Part shown: piece after piece, positions 1 to 8,949 of the stretch
How positions within the stretch are numbered: position 1 is the first letter of the stretch
Layout: each line of letters starts with the position of its first letter
Source of the DNA: CAYLMG01 sp964493425
Lineage (GTDB): Bacteria; Planctomycetota; Phycisphaerae; Sedimentisphaerales; Anaerobacaceae
Reading direction: 5' to 3'
DNA length: 64,000 nt
Assembly (NCBI GenBank): GCA_964493425.1
Contig: CAZBMW010000007.1
Span: 1-64,000 of the forward strand
Program-made: the position numbers and the translations under genes
The notes under the pieces: model-generated
Database searches by the model: none
What the model was told of the DNA's origin: nothing
The model's input: only the letters and a program-made list of their open reading frames with translations

Positions 1-963
1 GTAATATCCAACCCAAGGCCTCCCCTAATGGGGGATATTGACCAGATCCCCCAACCCGCGTGGGATTTACTGCCTATGAAAAAATATCGTGCCCATAATT
101 GGCATTGTTTCGACGATATAAGACATCGCCAGCCTTATGCTGTGCTTTATACAAGTCTCGGATGCCCGTTTCATTGCAGTTTTTGCTGTATCAACTCACT
201 TTTCGGAAAGAATACTATTCGTTATCGCGGAATAGACAGCGTAATAAATGAAATTGATTTTCTTGTAAATACATACGGCATCAGAAACATCAAAATCATT
301 GATGAAATGTTTGCCATGAATGAGAAACGGGTAGTACAACTGTGTGACAAAATAATTGAAAGAGGGTATGATTTGAATATGTGGGCTTATGCCCGCGTTA
401 ACACTGTTACAGAAAAAATGTTAGTCAAAATGAAAAAGGCTGGCATTAATTGGCTGGCCTATGGATTTGAATCCGGAAGCAAAAGAGTGATTGAAGACGT
501 TACCAAAGGCTACAAGATGGAACTGGTTGACAAAGTAGTTAAGATGAGCTACGATCTACAGTTCTATATTTGTGCAAATTTTATTTTCGGGCTTCCAGAA
601 GATGATTATGACTCAATGAATGAAACGTTGAAGCTTATGCTGGATATCAACGCTGAATGGGCTAATATTTACTGTGCTATGGCTTATCCTGGTTCTCAGC
701 TTTACGACCTGGCGATTGAGAATAAATGGCCTCTGCCACAAACATGGGATGCTTATTCACAATATTCATATAATAGCCTTCCCTTGCCGAGCAAATACCT
801 TAAACCCGGTGAGATATTGGCTTTCAGGGATTATGCGTTTCATACTTACTATGAAAATCCACGTTACCTTGATAAGATAAAAAAAACTTTCGGCGTACAA
901 ACGGTTCAACACATAAAGGAAATGGCCAAACACAGACTTAAAAGACAACACCGGCAGCTTTAA
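1..963 (+). CDS. B12-binding-type radical SAM protein, 5' end cut off by the window
   Basis: The frame is open from the first base, so the gene starts outside the window. The ATG at 28 is internal, because the in-frame residues before it (VISNPRPPLMGDIDQIPQPAW) are the usual linker between a B12-binding domain and a radical SAM domain. The cluster C-x3-C-x2-C (in GCPFHCSFC, nt 163-186) would bind the 4Fe-4S cluster that cleaves S-adenosylmethionine. A YGFESGS stretch and a FGLPED stretch follow, as in Elp3/MiaB-like radical SAM barrels. Family knowledge: such enzymes methylate or rearrange unactivated carbons on lipids or sugars. The substrate cannot be read from the sequence. Downstream glycosyltransferases suggest glycan or lipid-carrier modification (inference). 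Confidence 0.85.
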   Translation, partial: VISNPRPPLMGDIDQIPQPAWDLLPMKKYRAHNWHCFDDIRHRQPYAVLYTSLGCPFHCSFCCINSLFGKNTIRYRGIDSVINEIDFLVNTYGIRNIKIIDEMFAMNEKRVVQLCDKIIERGYDLNMWAYARVNTVTEKMLVKMKKAGINWLAYGFESGSKRVIEDVTKGYKMELVDKVVKMSYDLQFYICANFIFGLPEDDYDSMNETLKLMLDINAEWANIYCAMAYPGSQLYDLAIENKWPLPQTWDAYSQYSYNSLPLPSKYLKPGEILAFRDYAFHTYYENPRYLDKIKKTFGVQTVQHIKEMAKHRLKRQHRQL

Positions 964-995
964 GCCGCAAGATTATTAAGGTAGGACCTAAACAT

Positions 996-1967
996 ATGGA
1001 AGTTAAGCCTAAAATTTCGATTATTACCGCCTCTAAAAACGGGGGCCGCTTCTTACGGCAATCACTGGACTCAATCGCACAGCAGAGTTTTACAGATTAC
1101 GAACACGTCATTGCAGATAGCGCCTCCACAGATGACACACTAGATATCCTACAAGAATATAAACGCAATGGATATAATGTTAAATGGAAATCTGAGCCGG
1201 ACAGACGTGCAGATGAAGGATTTTCCAAAGCGATGGAAATGGCTCGCGGTGAATATATTATGCTGACTTGCACATCAGATGGGTTTTTAGACCGCGATTG
1301 GTTCAAAACATGCGTTGAGGTGCTCGATAATGACCCCGAACTATCCATGGTTTACGGACATGGCAAGCCTATTAATGAATATGGAGAATTCATGAGCTCT
1401 CCCAGGCAGGATTTTATCAAGCGCCCTCCGCCATCCAAAAAGGAGTTCTTTCTTTTCTGGCTCGGCACTTTCAGTCTTTGCTTTGAACTGACATGGTGCG
1501 TACGTGCCGATGTATTCAGAAAGTGCTTTCCTAAATACGAATCAAACGACTTTTTTCTTCAGAAGCATTTAATTTTTGCGTTTAACTACAACTTTAATGT
1601 GAACGGCTATCTAACGCATTTTTTGCCGGTTCTCGCCTGTTATGGACGCGAGCATCATGACAGCTGCAGCATTAGACAAAAAAAGACCAACGTAAGGATG
1701 AAGAAACAGTATGAATCCGCTATTATCAAATATGGCAACGAGCTGTTTGCCGGCACCAGAAAGCATTTCTTTAGAGATGGAAAATCAAACGTCATTGATG
1801 AACTGCAACCCGATGAACTCAATTCCAGTCGTAAAAAGGTTTTACACTATCGGATTAATCGAAGGTTTTATAAATGTAAGAAAAAATCCGGCTTTATACA
1901 CTATTGGAGGCGAAAGCTGAAGATACTTGCTCTTTACGTTCTTTCGGGCAAACGCATCTACTCCTGA
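996..1967 (+). CDS. Family 2 glycosyltransferase
   Basis: A 323-residue GT-A fold enzyme. The N-terminus (ISIITASKNGGRFLRQSLDS) and the ADSASTDDT motif at about residues 40-50 are the nucleotide-sugar binding part of GT2 enzymes. The LTCTSDG stretch near residue 90 stands where the metal-binding acidic motif usually lies. The C-terminal third is basic and carries no membrane helix. It probably transfers a sugar in the cytoplasm to a surface-glycan precursor; donor and acceptor are unknown. It starts 33 bp after the radical SAM gene. Its last about 60 codons have a diverged second copy at 4171-4368. Confidence 0.85.
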   Translation: MEVKPKISIITASKNGGRFLRQSLDSIAQQSFTDYEHVIADSASTDDTLDILQEYKRNGYNVKWKSEPDRRADEGFSKAMEMARGEYIMLTCTSDGFLDRDWFKTCVEVLDNDPELSMVYGHGKPINEYGEFMSSPRQDFIKRPPPSKKEFFLFWLGTFSLCFELTWCVRADVFRKCFPKYESNDFFLQKHLIFAFNYNFNVNGYLTHFLPVLACYGREHHDSCSIRQKKTNVRMKKQYESAIIKYGNELFAGTRKHFFRDGKSNVIDELQPDELNSSRKKVLHYRINRRFYKCKKKSGFIHYWRRKLKILALYVLSGKRIYS

Positions 1968-2202
1968 AAAACACAATTGATGTGTACCACAAAAGCTGAT
2001 GTAGCCACACTATACAACCCATTCTGGAAGGGTATGTATAAACGTGACACTTGGCTGATGAAAAGTTGGAGGTCAAATTCAGCGAAAATGCCTTTGATTT
2101 TCGGCGTTTATAAATGTACAATAGCTCGAGGTTTGATACATACTGATCTGTTGAATCTCCCGTTGTTTATGAAAAATATGCGAGGGTAAAAGATTAAACA
2201 GT
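1968..2202 (+). other. Intergenic stretch, no supported gene
   Basis: This gap separates the glycosyltransferase from the next radical SAM gene. A 70-codon open frame is present (1977-2189), but it has no good ribosome binding site and no recognisable family. It may be decayed coding sequence, given the duplicated fragment seen after the next gene. Confidence 0.4.
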
Positions 2203-4170
2203 ATGAAAACAACAAAACGAAAAGTCTATTTTAACGAATACAATGTTCTTATGAACAACACAGCGTACCTGCCGTTTGTGTCAGGACTGCTCTATGCTTA
2301 CGCCAAAACCCACAAAAAAATTACCAGTGTTTATGACTTTCCACCCTTTTTGTTTCACAGAGACAAGCCCGAGTCTATATTGGAAAAATACAAATCGCCT
2401 TCGGTTGCAGCCTTTTCGGTTTCGATGTGGAATGAACAGCTTAATCTGCATATAGCGGAAAAAGTAAAACAGCTTTATCCCGAATGTCTGATTGTCTTTG
2501 GGGGGCCTCAGGTTCCTTTTGAAGCCCAAAGTTATTTTGATAGGTACTGGTTTATAGATATTTCCGCTCGTGGTGAAGGTGAAATAACCTTTACAGAAAT
2601 CCTCGAAAGAGCAATAGATTCTGACGATTTTTCCGGTATTGAGGGAATATCGTGGCGCGATAAGAAGACAGGGCGATACGTTAAAAATGCCGAAGAGAGG
2701 CTCTCTCCGAGGGACATTGATGAATTCCCTTCTCCATACCTTGATGGAGTTTACGAATACCTTTTTAAGGAAAATAATGGCTTGAACTTTCAGGCAATAA
2801 TAGAAACTAATCGAGGCTGTCCGTTTAACTGTTCTTATTGCTTTTGGGGACAAGGCGGGCTCAACACCAAATGGCGGTTTCATTCACTCGAAAGATTTAA
2901 ATCCGAAATTGAATGGTGTGGCAAACACCAAATAAAATATGTCTTCAATGCTGATTCTAACTTTGGGATGCATAAAAGAGATCACGATATCGCTTCCTGT
3001 CTCGTGGATACAAAAATTAAATACGGATATCCCGAAAAATTCAGAACGTGTTTCGGTAAAAACACAGACAAGAGAATTTTTAAAATAGGGCTGCTGCTGC
3101 ACGAAAACAACCTTGAAAAAAGTGTTACCTTGAGCAGGCAAACCACTTGCGAACAAGCCCTAAAGAATGTCAGAAGAAAAAACATCAAAATGTCAACCTA
3201 TAACAACCTTCAGGCGCTGTTCAATGAGCACGGCATCCCCGTTTATTCTGAGATGATATTAGGACTGCCCGGCGAAAGCTATGAAAGCTGGGTAGATGGT
3301 ATAGAACAGCATTTAAAGTCAGGGCTTAAAAATCAGCTATTTGTTTATCTTTGTGAGGTATATCCAAATACCGAACTCGCAGAACCAGAATATCAACGTA
3401 AATTCGGGATTGTTACCAAGAAAATTGTACTGACAGAGATTCATTGTAATGAAAAAAAACAAGGCGAAATACAGGAATACCAGGATATAGTTATCGCTAC
3501 CAAGACTATGCCTGTTGATGACTGGCGAAGCTCCGCGAAATTTGCCTGGCTTACAATGCTGTTGCACAGCATGAAGTTAGGCTTTTTTATACTTAAATAT
3601 CTTGTTGACAAATATAACCTGTTGTATGCAGATGTGATTAGATATATTTGTGAACTGCAATTTCCATCTGATACAGGCTCTCTCTTTCGGCAGGAAATCG
3701 AACATTTCGAAAACCATCTGGACAACTTACTGAAAGGTAAAGGAAGAGGACAAATTATCACAGAATACGGATCCGTGTATTGGGACATCGAAGAGGCAGG
3801 TTTTCTGCGCATTACGGAAAAGATAGATAAATTTTATGAGGAATTTTTTGAGCTTACCGAGTGTTTTTTAACCGAAAAAGCAATATCTTACGACAAAAAC
3901 GAATTATATGAGGTGATAAAATATCAAAATATGAGGATACCTTATCAAACAGGAACAGGTGTCACGGAATATGAGTTTTCTTCAAATCTGCCTGAATATT
4001 TTGAACACTGTTTACATTCAACGCCGAAACCTCTTAAAAAAGAACAACAGCTTCTAAAATTGTTCCCAAAAGATTTTGAAAACGATAAAGTAAGATATGC
4101 CCGAGAAGTTGTAATCTGGGGCCGAAAGAGCGACAAGATACTGGTCGAAAGTTCTTATCAAAAAATGTGA
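2203..4170 (+). CDS. B12-binding-domain radical SAM protein
   Basis: A 655-residue protein with the classical two-domain order. The N-terminal part (about residues 40-150) is a Rossmann-like cobalamin-binding region with the VFGGPQVPFEA and RGEGEITF motifs. The radical SAM barrel begins with C206-x3-C210-x2-C213 (GCPFNCSYCFWG). ILGLPGESYESW near residue 350 is a typical barrel motif. The C-terminal about 250 residues are a family-specific extension. Family members methylate or rearrange carbon skeletons of antibiotics, hopanoids or sugars; the substrate here is unknown. It is the second such enzyme in this glycan region. The start is the ATG at 2203 with a weak GAGGG upstream. Confidence 0.88.
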   Translation: MKTTKRKVYFNEYNVLMNNTAYLPFVSGLLYAYAKTHKKITSVYDFPPFLFHRDKPESILEKYKSPSVAAFSVSMWNEQLNLHIAEKVKQLYPECLIVFGGPQVPFEAQSYFDRYWFIDISARGEGEITFTEILERAIDSDDFSGIEGISWRDKKTGRYVKNAEERLSPRDIDEFPSPYLDGVYEYLFKENNGLNFQAIIETNRGCPFNCSYCFWGQGGLNTKWRFHSLERFKSEIEWCGKHQIKYVFNADSNFGMHKRDHDIASCLVDTKIKYGYPEKFRTCFGKNTDKRIFKIGLLLHENNLEKSVTLSRQTTCEQALKNVRRKNIKMSTYNNLQALFNEHGIPVYSEMILGLPGESYESWVDGIEQHLKSGLKNQLFVYLCEVYPNTELAEPEYQRKFGIVTKKIVLTEIHCNEKKQGEIQEYQDIVIATKTMPVDDWRSSAKFAWLTMLLHSMKLGFFILKYLVDKYNLLYADVIRYICELQFPSDTGSLFRQEIEHFENHLDNLLKGKGRGQIITEYGSVYWDIEEAGFLRITEKIDKFYEEFFELTECFLTEKAISYDKNELYEVIKYQNMRIPYQTGTGVTEYEFSSNLPEYFEHCLHSTPKPLKKEQQLLKLFPKDFENDKVRYAREVVIWGRKSDKILVESSYQKM

Positions 4171-4368
4171 ACATCGAAACGGAAGTCAAATATCATCAAG
4201 AAGCTAAGCTCCGATGAACTTGATTCCTGTAGTAAAAAGGTTTTGCTTAATAGGATTAATCGTAGGTTTTACAAATGCAGGAAAAGTGCCGGTTTCATAC
4301 ATTACTGGAGCAGAAAGCTAAGGATACCTGCCCCTTATTTGTTATCAAGCAAACGCGTCTGCTGCTAA
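4171..4368 (+). pseudogene. Remnant of a duplicated glycosyltransferase 3' end
   Basis: Directly after the stop of the radical SAM gene, and in the same frame, is a stretch whose translation matches the last about 60 residues of the glycosyltransferase at 996-1967. Compare SSDELDSCSKKVLLNRINRR here with QPDELNSSRKKVLHYRINRR there, and KSAGFIHYWSRKLRIPAPYL with KSGFIHYWRRKLKILALYVL. It ends in its own stop at 4366. There is no start codon and no catalytic domain, so it cannot make an enzyme. It is best explained as a relic of a second copy, left when the block around it was duplicated, deleted or recombined. Confidence 0.85.
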
Positions 4369-4500
4369 AGCTCCTGGTATTTTGCATCCAGCAATTAGTG
4401 AAAAAATGCACAGAAGCTGTTCTTTGTACAGTTGTAAATTTCTGTTAGTAGTTTTATAGTACTTTAGAACTTATAGAAGAAAAGTCTAATACGAACAAAT

Positions 4501-5160
4501 ATGAAAGAGCCGGACAACAAACCTGAAGGGTATTATGATAACATACGCGAGGATATGCTCAAATACATACCGCGCGATGTGAAAAAAACCCTGGAATTCG
4601 GCTGCGGCAGTGGCGGATTCTCCGAATTAATAAAAGACAAGTTCGGTGCTGAAGTCTGGGCTGTGGAAATCGACGAGCGCTCTGCAAAAGCGGCATCAGA
4701 AAAGCTGGATAAAGTGTTCAACTGTGATGCTCAGGAAGCTATAGGCAAACTCCCTGACGATTATTTTGACTGTATTATGTTCTTTGATGTACTGGAGCAT
4801 TTGGTCGATCCGTATTCATTGCTGACAGCAGCTAAAAAGAAACTGACAAAAAAGGGGGTGGTTGTGGCATCGATTCCCAACATTAGATATTACCGGTCAT
4901 TCGTCGATTTAGCTATATCTGGTAATTGGGATTATCGAAATCATGGTGTATTAGATAAAACTCATTTAAGGTTCTTTACGCACAAGAGCATCGTAAAAAT
5001 GTTCAACAACCTAGACTTTGAAATCTTAGAGTTGGAAGGGATACATCCTACTTCCAGCCGAACTTTCAGGATACTAAATATACTTTTGCTGAATGCTATC
5101 CGTGACATTAGATACAAGCACTTTGCGGTTGTTGCCAAGCCGAAATCAGGAAGTAAATAG
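4501..5160 (+). CDS. Class I SAM-dependent methyltransferase
   Basis: A 219-residue protein with the Rossmann methyltransferase signature: motif I LEFGCGSGGFSE at about residues 32-43, an acidic ribose-binding residue in VEIDE about 20 residues later, and FDCIMFFDVLEHL (motif IV region) near residue 92-104. This resembles the Methyltransf_23/UbiE-like group that is frequent in glycan clusters. The substrate is probably a sugar or a lipid-linked glycan (inference). Its stop codon ends one base before the start of the next glycosyltransferase, indicating translational coupling. Confidence 0.85.
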   Translation: MKEPDNKPEGYYDNIREDMLKYIPRDVKKTLEFGCGSGGFSELIKDKFGAEVWAVEIDERSAKAASEKLDKVFNCDAQEAIGKLPDDYFDCIMFFDVLEHLVDPYSLLTAAKKKLTKKGVVVASIPNIRYYRSFVDLAISGNWDYRNHGVLDKTHLRFFTHKSIVKMFNNLDFEILELEGIHPTSSRTFRILNILLLNAIRDIRYKHFAVVAKPKSGSK

Positions 5161-5161
5161 A

Positions 5162-6130
5162 ATGAAGCTTTCGATTATTATTGTCAATTGGAACGTAAAA
5201 GAAGATTTGGTCAATTGCCTGCAGTCGATTCAAAAAAATCCTGCAAGCGAGCCTTTCGAAATAATCGTTGTTGACAATGCAAGTACTGACGATACCGTCG
5301 AGGCTGTCAGGATGAACTTTCCTGATGTAATTGTTATTGCCAACGATAAGAACCGCGGCTTTGCTGCAGCTAATAATCAGGGTATCAAAAGAGCAGTGGG
5401 AAAATACATATTCCTGTTAAATCCGGATACGATAGTACACCCGGACTCATTGGATATTTTGGTTAAATTTATGGACGAGAACAGCGATGTCGGTGCGTGC
5501 GGGCCGCAGCTTTTGAACAAGGATGGAACAATTCAGCCTTCAGCCAGAAGATTTCCCACATTTCGAGGGGCATTATATCGGCACACCGTATTCAGGTTTC
5601 TGCATATTTTTAAAAAAGAATACAAAAGATGGTTAATGAAAGATTTTGACCATAACACCCAAAAAGAAGTAGACCAACTTATGGGCTCGGCGCTGTTAAT
5701 AAGAAAAGCAGTGATTGACAGTATAGGGTTGATGGATGAAAACTTCTTTTTGTATTATGAAGAGGTCGACCTGTGTTATCGAATAAAGCAGGCTGGCTGG
5801 CGTATAGTATTTATGCCCGAAGCGGTGATTACGCATTTGGGAGGGCGTTCTTCCGGGCAAATACCTGTGAGGAAAAGAATAATGATGCTCACAAGTCTGC
5901 TTAAGTTTTTTAGGAAGCATCGTGGTAAATCCACGACAACAGTCTTCAATTGTCTTTTCAAGCCTGCAATTATTCTGCGTAATATTTGCGATGCGGCAGC
6001 GGCAATCGCGGTTTATGTGTACGGGCTTATTGCAATGAATAAAGACAAACGCAGAAAATCCGTAGAAAAGATTAGTAATTCTTTGAAATTAGTTTGCATA
6101 TATAGCTGGCAAATATTGTTTAAGATGTAG
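5162..6130 (+). CDS. Family 2 glycosyltransferase (rhamnosyltransferase-like)
   Basis: A 322-residue enzyme starting at the ATG at 5162. An AGGAAG lies just upstream, and the protein begins MKLSIIIVNWNVKEDLVNCL as is usual for the family. VVDNASTDDTVE (about residues 36-47) and NRGFAAANNQG are nucleotide-sugar binding motifs. FLLNPDT near residue 80 holds the metal-binding acidic residue, and YYEEVDLCYRIKQAGW near residue 200 is the ED..R motif of WbbL-like rhamnosyltransferases. A C-terminal hydrophobic segment may associate with the membrane. It is coupled to the preceding methyltransferase gene and probably adds a sugar to the same glycan. Confidence 0.88.
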   Translation: MKLSIIIVNWNVKEDLVNCLQSIQKNPASEPFEIIVVDNASTDDTVEAVRMNFPDVIVIANDKNRGFAAANNQGIKRAVGKYIFLLNPDTIVHPDSLDILVKFMDENSDVGACGPQLLNKDGTIQPSARRFPTFRGALYRHTVFRFLHIFKKEYKRWLMKDFDHNTQKEVDQLMGSALLIRKAVIDSIGLMDENFFLYYEEVDLCYRIKQAGWRIVFMPEAVITHLGGRSSGQIPVRKRIMMLTSLLKFFRKHRGKSTTTVFNCLFKPAIILRNICDAAAAIAVYVYGLIAMNKDKRRKSVEKISNSLKLVCIYSWQILFKM

Positions 6131-6145
6131 AAATCGATTCTTGAA

Positions 6146-6847
6146 ATGACGTTTAAGAAGTATTTGGTGAGCTGGAGGTATTTTTATTCGGTACTAAGAA
6201 GGCCGTCCTTGATATCTTCTATGCGTCTGCTTCGGTTTTTCAATAATAAAAGCGGAGTCGTGATTGGAGGCCGCCTGAGATGGAACTTTCAGGCTCTTGC
6301 CAGTACGGCACAAAAAATTATCAATGTGGATAACTGCCCCTCCAATCTTAGCAAGCCTGACGATGTTGACTACGTGACAGATGCGACAAATCTTTTCTTT
6401 GCTGCAGATGAAACTCTGGATTTCGTGTGCTCCTCACATGTCCTGGAGCACATCGCCAATCCTTTGAAGGCGATAACCGAATGGAAAAGAGTAATAAAAA
6501 AAGGGGCAATTATATATGCTGGTGTACCCGATAAGCGGTATATGTTCGACCGCAAACGCCCCAGAACGCCCTTAAGCCACCTGATTGATGATTTTGAAAA
6601 GAACATCGACCAAAACGACAAAACCCATATATCTGAATTTTTAGAGAAATTCGACGAAAGTATAACCTACCGTGGCAGTATAGAGCAGCACAGGGCAGAT
6701 TTGATGAAAAATCTCGAATCTCGCGTACATCATCACGTGTGGATTGCGGACGATGTGAAAGAAATATTTGAGTATATGGGCTTGAGAATACTCTACGGAC
6801 CTGTTTTACATCACGGTACAATTCATATCATAGCCCAGAAGCCCTGA
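6146..6847 (+). CDS. SAM-dependent methyltransferase, type 11-like
   Basis: A 233-residue protein. The N-terminal glycine motif is weak (VIGGRLRWNFQ). The post-I acidic region (INVDNCPSN) and the strand-4 region (LDFVCSSHVLEHIANP, about residues 92-107) are typical of Methyltransf_11 proteins of glycan clusters. A C-terminal HHHVW stretch is family-like. It starts 15 bp after the glycosyltransferase and closes the plus-strand part of the cluster. The substrate is unknown. Confidence 0.8.
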   Translation: MTFKKYLVSWRYFYSVLRRPSLISSMRLLRFFNNKSGVVIGGRLRWNFQALASTAQKIINVDNCPSNLSKPDDVDYVTDATNLFFAADETLDFVCSSHVLEHIANPLKAITEWKRVIKKGAIIYAGVPDKRYMFDRKRPRTPLSHLIDDFEKNIDQNDKTHISEFLEKFDESITYRGSIEQHRADLMKNLESRVHHHVWIADDVKEIFEYMGLRILYGPVLHHGTIHIIAQKP

Positions 6848-6903
6848 CGGTGAGCATTATATTTCGTCATCGTTACTTTTTTTCAGCCGTGTTCACAGGC
6901 AGT

Positions 6904-7938
6904 TCATTGGTTAACAAACCACGGGGCGCTATAACTGCCTTTTTCAATCAACTCGAGAATATAGCCTGCAATCTTCGCACCATTAAATTCAGTATGAATA
7001 TGCCGCATTCCGGCATCTGCTATTTTCTTTCGTTCCTGTTCATGGTTAAGATACCAATCGGCCAAATCAAAAAATTCTTCAATAGTATCAAAATACCGCA
7101 GGTGCATATTGTCTTTGTAGAGCATGTCGCAGCCCTCAAATCTCTTTGCCATCACAAATGTACCACAAGCCAGATATTGTGTGAGTCTATCTGAGTGACA
7201 GAATCTAACTGAATCATACGCATTCACATTGACGCCGATTTTAGCGCCACTAATCGCATAAAGGTAATTTTTCCCGCTAACTTTCGGTTTTCCCAGGCAG
7301 CCATAGACAGAACAATTTTTCCTTTGGACAAGTTCGGTAACAAGCTTTTCTCTAAATACTTCGCTTGTATCCGCATGGTGTTTTGCTTTACCCGTCCATA
7401 AGATATCGGTTTCCCACTCTGGGCCCACTTCATATCGATGGTCAATGTCAGGGTCACATATATTCGGCATAAAGACGCACAAAGGTACGCCGGCATCTTT
7501 GTAGTCCTGCAGGAATCGCCCATCGTTTGTAGCTGCAAGTATGTCGAGTTTTTTAGCGGTTTCTATCCTGTCTTCCTGCAATTTAGGCCAGGGGTCGCCG
7601 TCTCCTCCAATAAAAACAGCCTGAGGACAAGCCTCGCGTACTGTCCCAATAGTCTCCGCGTTGAGAGACTTTGCAAAGCTGATGTAAATAACATCCGGTT
7701 GATAATGTGCCGCGAGTCGTGCAATTTCCTGGTCGACCTTCTTTTTATATAGACAGGCCGAAAGACGCCGGCTCTTAAATGGACTGGCGGCCCGCATCAA
7801 CTGTGAATAATTGATAATTCGAGCGTCGTGTCCGAGCCGTATCAGCCCCTTGGCCAGTTTGGGCACCTGGTCAATAAAAAACTTGATCGGATTTAGGCTC
7901 TGGTCAGCTATAATTAATATTCGCTTAGAATGATTCAT
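6904..7938 (-). CDS. CgeB-like GT-B glycosyltransferase
   Basis: A 344-residue protein. The N-terminus KRILIIADQSLNP and the segment QPDVIYISFAKSL are GT-B-like. The C-terminal domain has the pattern YLACGTFVMAKRFEG, then a segment on a region of time or column (EEFFDLADWYLNHEQER), then AGMRHIHTEFNGAKIAGYIL. This is the usual shape of the Glyco_trans_1_2/CgeB C-terminus. Such proteins are cytoplasmic nucleotide-sugar-dependent glycosyltransferases. It is the last gene of a three-gene minus-strand unit convergent with the preceding cluster. The spacing to its upstream neighbour is 13 bp. Confidence 0.78.
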   Translation of the reverse strand: MNHSKRILIIADQSLNPIKFFIDQVPKLAKGLIRLGHDARIINYSQLMRAASPFKSRRLSACLYKKKVDQEIARLAAHYQPDVIYISFAKSLNAETIGTVREACPQAVFIGGDGDPWPKLQEDRIETAKKLDILAATNDGRFLQDYKDAGVPLCVFMPNICDPDIDHRYEVGPEWETDILWTGKAKHHADTSEVFREKLVTELVQRKNCSVYGCLGKPKVSGKNYLYAISGAKIGVNVNAYDSVRFCHSDRLTQYLACGTFVMAKRFEGCDMLYKDNMHLRYFDTIEEFFDLADWYLNHEQERKKIADAGMRHIHTEFNGAKIAGYILELIEKGSYSAPWFVNQ

Positions 7939-7951
7939 TTAAGGCACTATC

Positions 7952-8920
7952 TTATTCGATTATTCCTATGATTTGTTTTTTGTATTCAGGGTCATCTGGA
8001 TTAGAAGCATGTTTCATTTTACTATCACGGCCCATGCTCTTTAGCTCTAAGGGCGTTTCTTTTCTCAAGAAGCATTCATATTCCTCGCTAATATGTCCGA
8101 TGTCAATGGCCTGGTATCCTTTCTTGCATAAATCGTGAGCCAAAACAGTTGCCGTCGGACCTAAAGCAGCTAGTATCAGCGCATCCGGATAGACTTCATC
8201 AAATGCCGATAAAATCTGTTCATATTTATTAAACGCATTTCTGACGGGACAGAATATAATACGCGATATTGATTTGGCCCCACTTAATATGTCATTACCC
8301 ACTCCAAGACGTGCTTCTTGGCCCTCAAATAATATCACGTCTCTGTTTTTCCATATCTCCTTTAATTTTTTAAAGTATGTGCGGCATCTCTGGTAGTATT
8401 CGTCTGTTTTGTTGAAATTCAGATAGTACCTGTTAAAAAAGGCATTATAATAAATCCTATTCATGTCAAGATAAGAATATGTCATTTGACGCTTCTTGGA
8501 CATATATTTTCTCCAGAATTGCCTTGTGTAAGGCACATAACAATCCAACGAGCCAAAACAATCAGGTAAGCCAATCAGCAAATTAGGAATATCTGACAAA
8601 AGTACTTCTTTCAGTCTCTCGGCTAACTCTTCAGAGGGGTCGTGGAAAGATATCCTACTGCAGTTCATACAAGAGAACTCTCCATCCCCGAAACGAGATA
8701 TAGAACATTTGTCATTTACTATCTTGTCCAGCGTCTCTTCTACGCTTTTTATCTTTGGCAGTTGAAGATGGAAACTGCCATTTTTAATTTTATCATAAAG
8801 TTCGTAAGGCAAATTCTCCAGCTCGTATTGCATTTGCTCAAGCTGTTTATACTTTTTGCCCGAATAGAACAGCCTTTTCTTGAAACGCTCTAATTCTTTT
8901 TTAATTTTTTTAAATATCAT
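7952..8920 (-). CDS. GT-D fold glycosyltransferase (DUF1792-like)
   Basis: A 322-residue protein. The motif SISRFGDGEFSCM (about residues 75-87) followed by LLIGLPDCFG is the hallmark of the GT-D/DUF1792 fold, first seen in glycosyltransferases of streptococcal adhesin glycosylation. The later LILAALGPTATVLAHDL is the Rossmann-like second half. The N-terminal about 60 residues are basic and probably helical. Its function is transfer of a sugar onto a glycan or glycoprotein; the donor is unknown. It lies between an FkbM methyltransferase and a CgeB-like enzyme in one probable operon. Confidence 0.8.
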   Translation of the reverse strand: MIFKKIKKELERFKKRLFYSGKKYKQLEQMQYELENLPYELYDKIKNGSFHLQLPKIKSVEETLDKIVNDKCSISRFGDGEFSCMNCSRISFHDPSEELAERLKEVLLSDIPNLLIGLPDCFGSLDCYVPYTRQFWRKYMSKKRQMTYSYLDMNRIYYNAFFNRYYLNFNKTDEYYQRCRTYFKKLKEIWKNRDVILFEGQEARLGVGNDILSGAKSISRIIFCPVRNAFNKYEQILSAFDEVYPDALILAALGPTATVLAHDLCKKGYQAIDIGHISEEYECFLRKETPLELKSMGRDSKMKHASNPDDPEYKKQIIGIIE

Positions 8921-8949
8921 ACCTCGGCCTTAAAACTATGGAGCATGGT

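Noticed and set aside
1977..2189. A 70-codon frame between the glycosyltransferase and the radical SAM gene
   Set aside because: No ribosome site, no family and no similarity that I can see to its neighbours. It is kept as intergenic.
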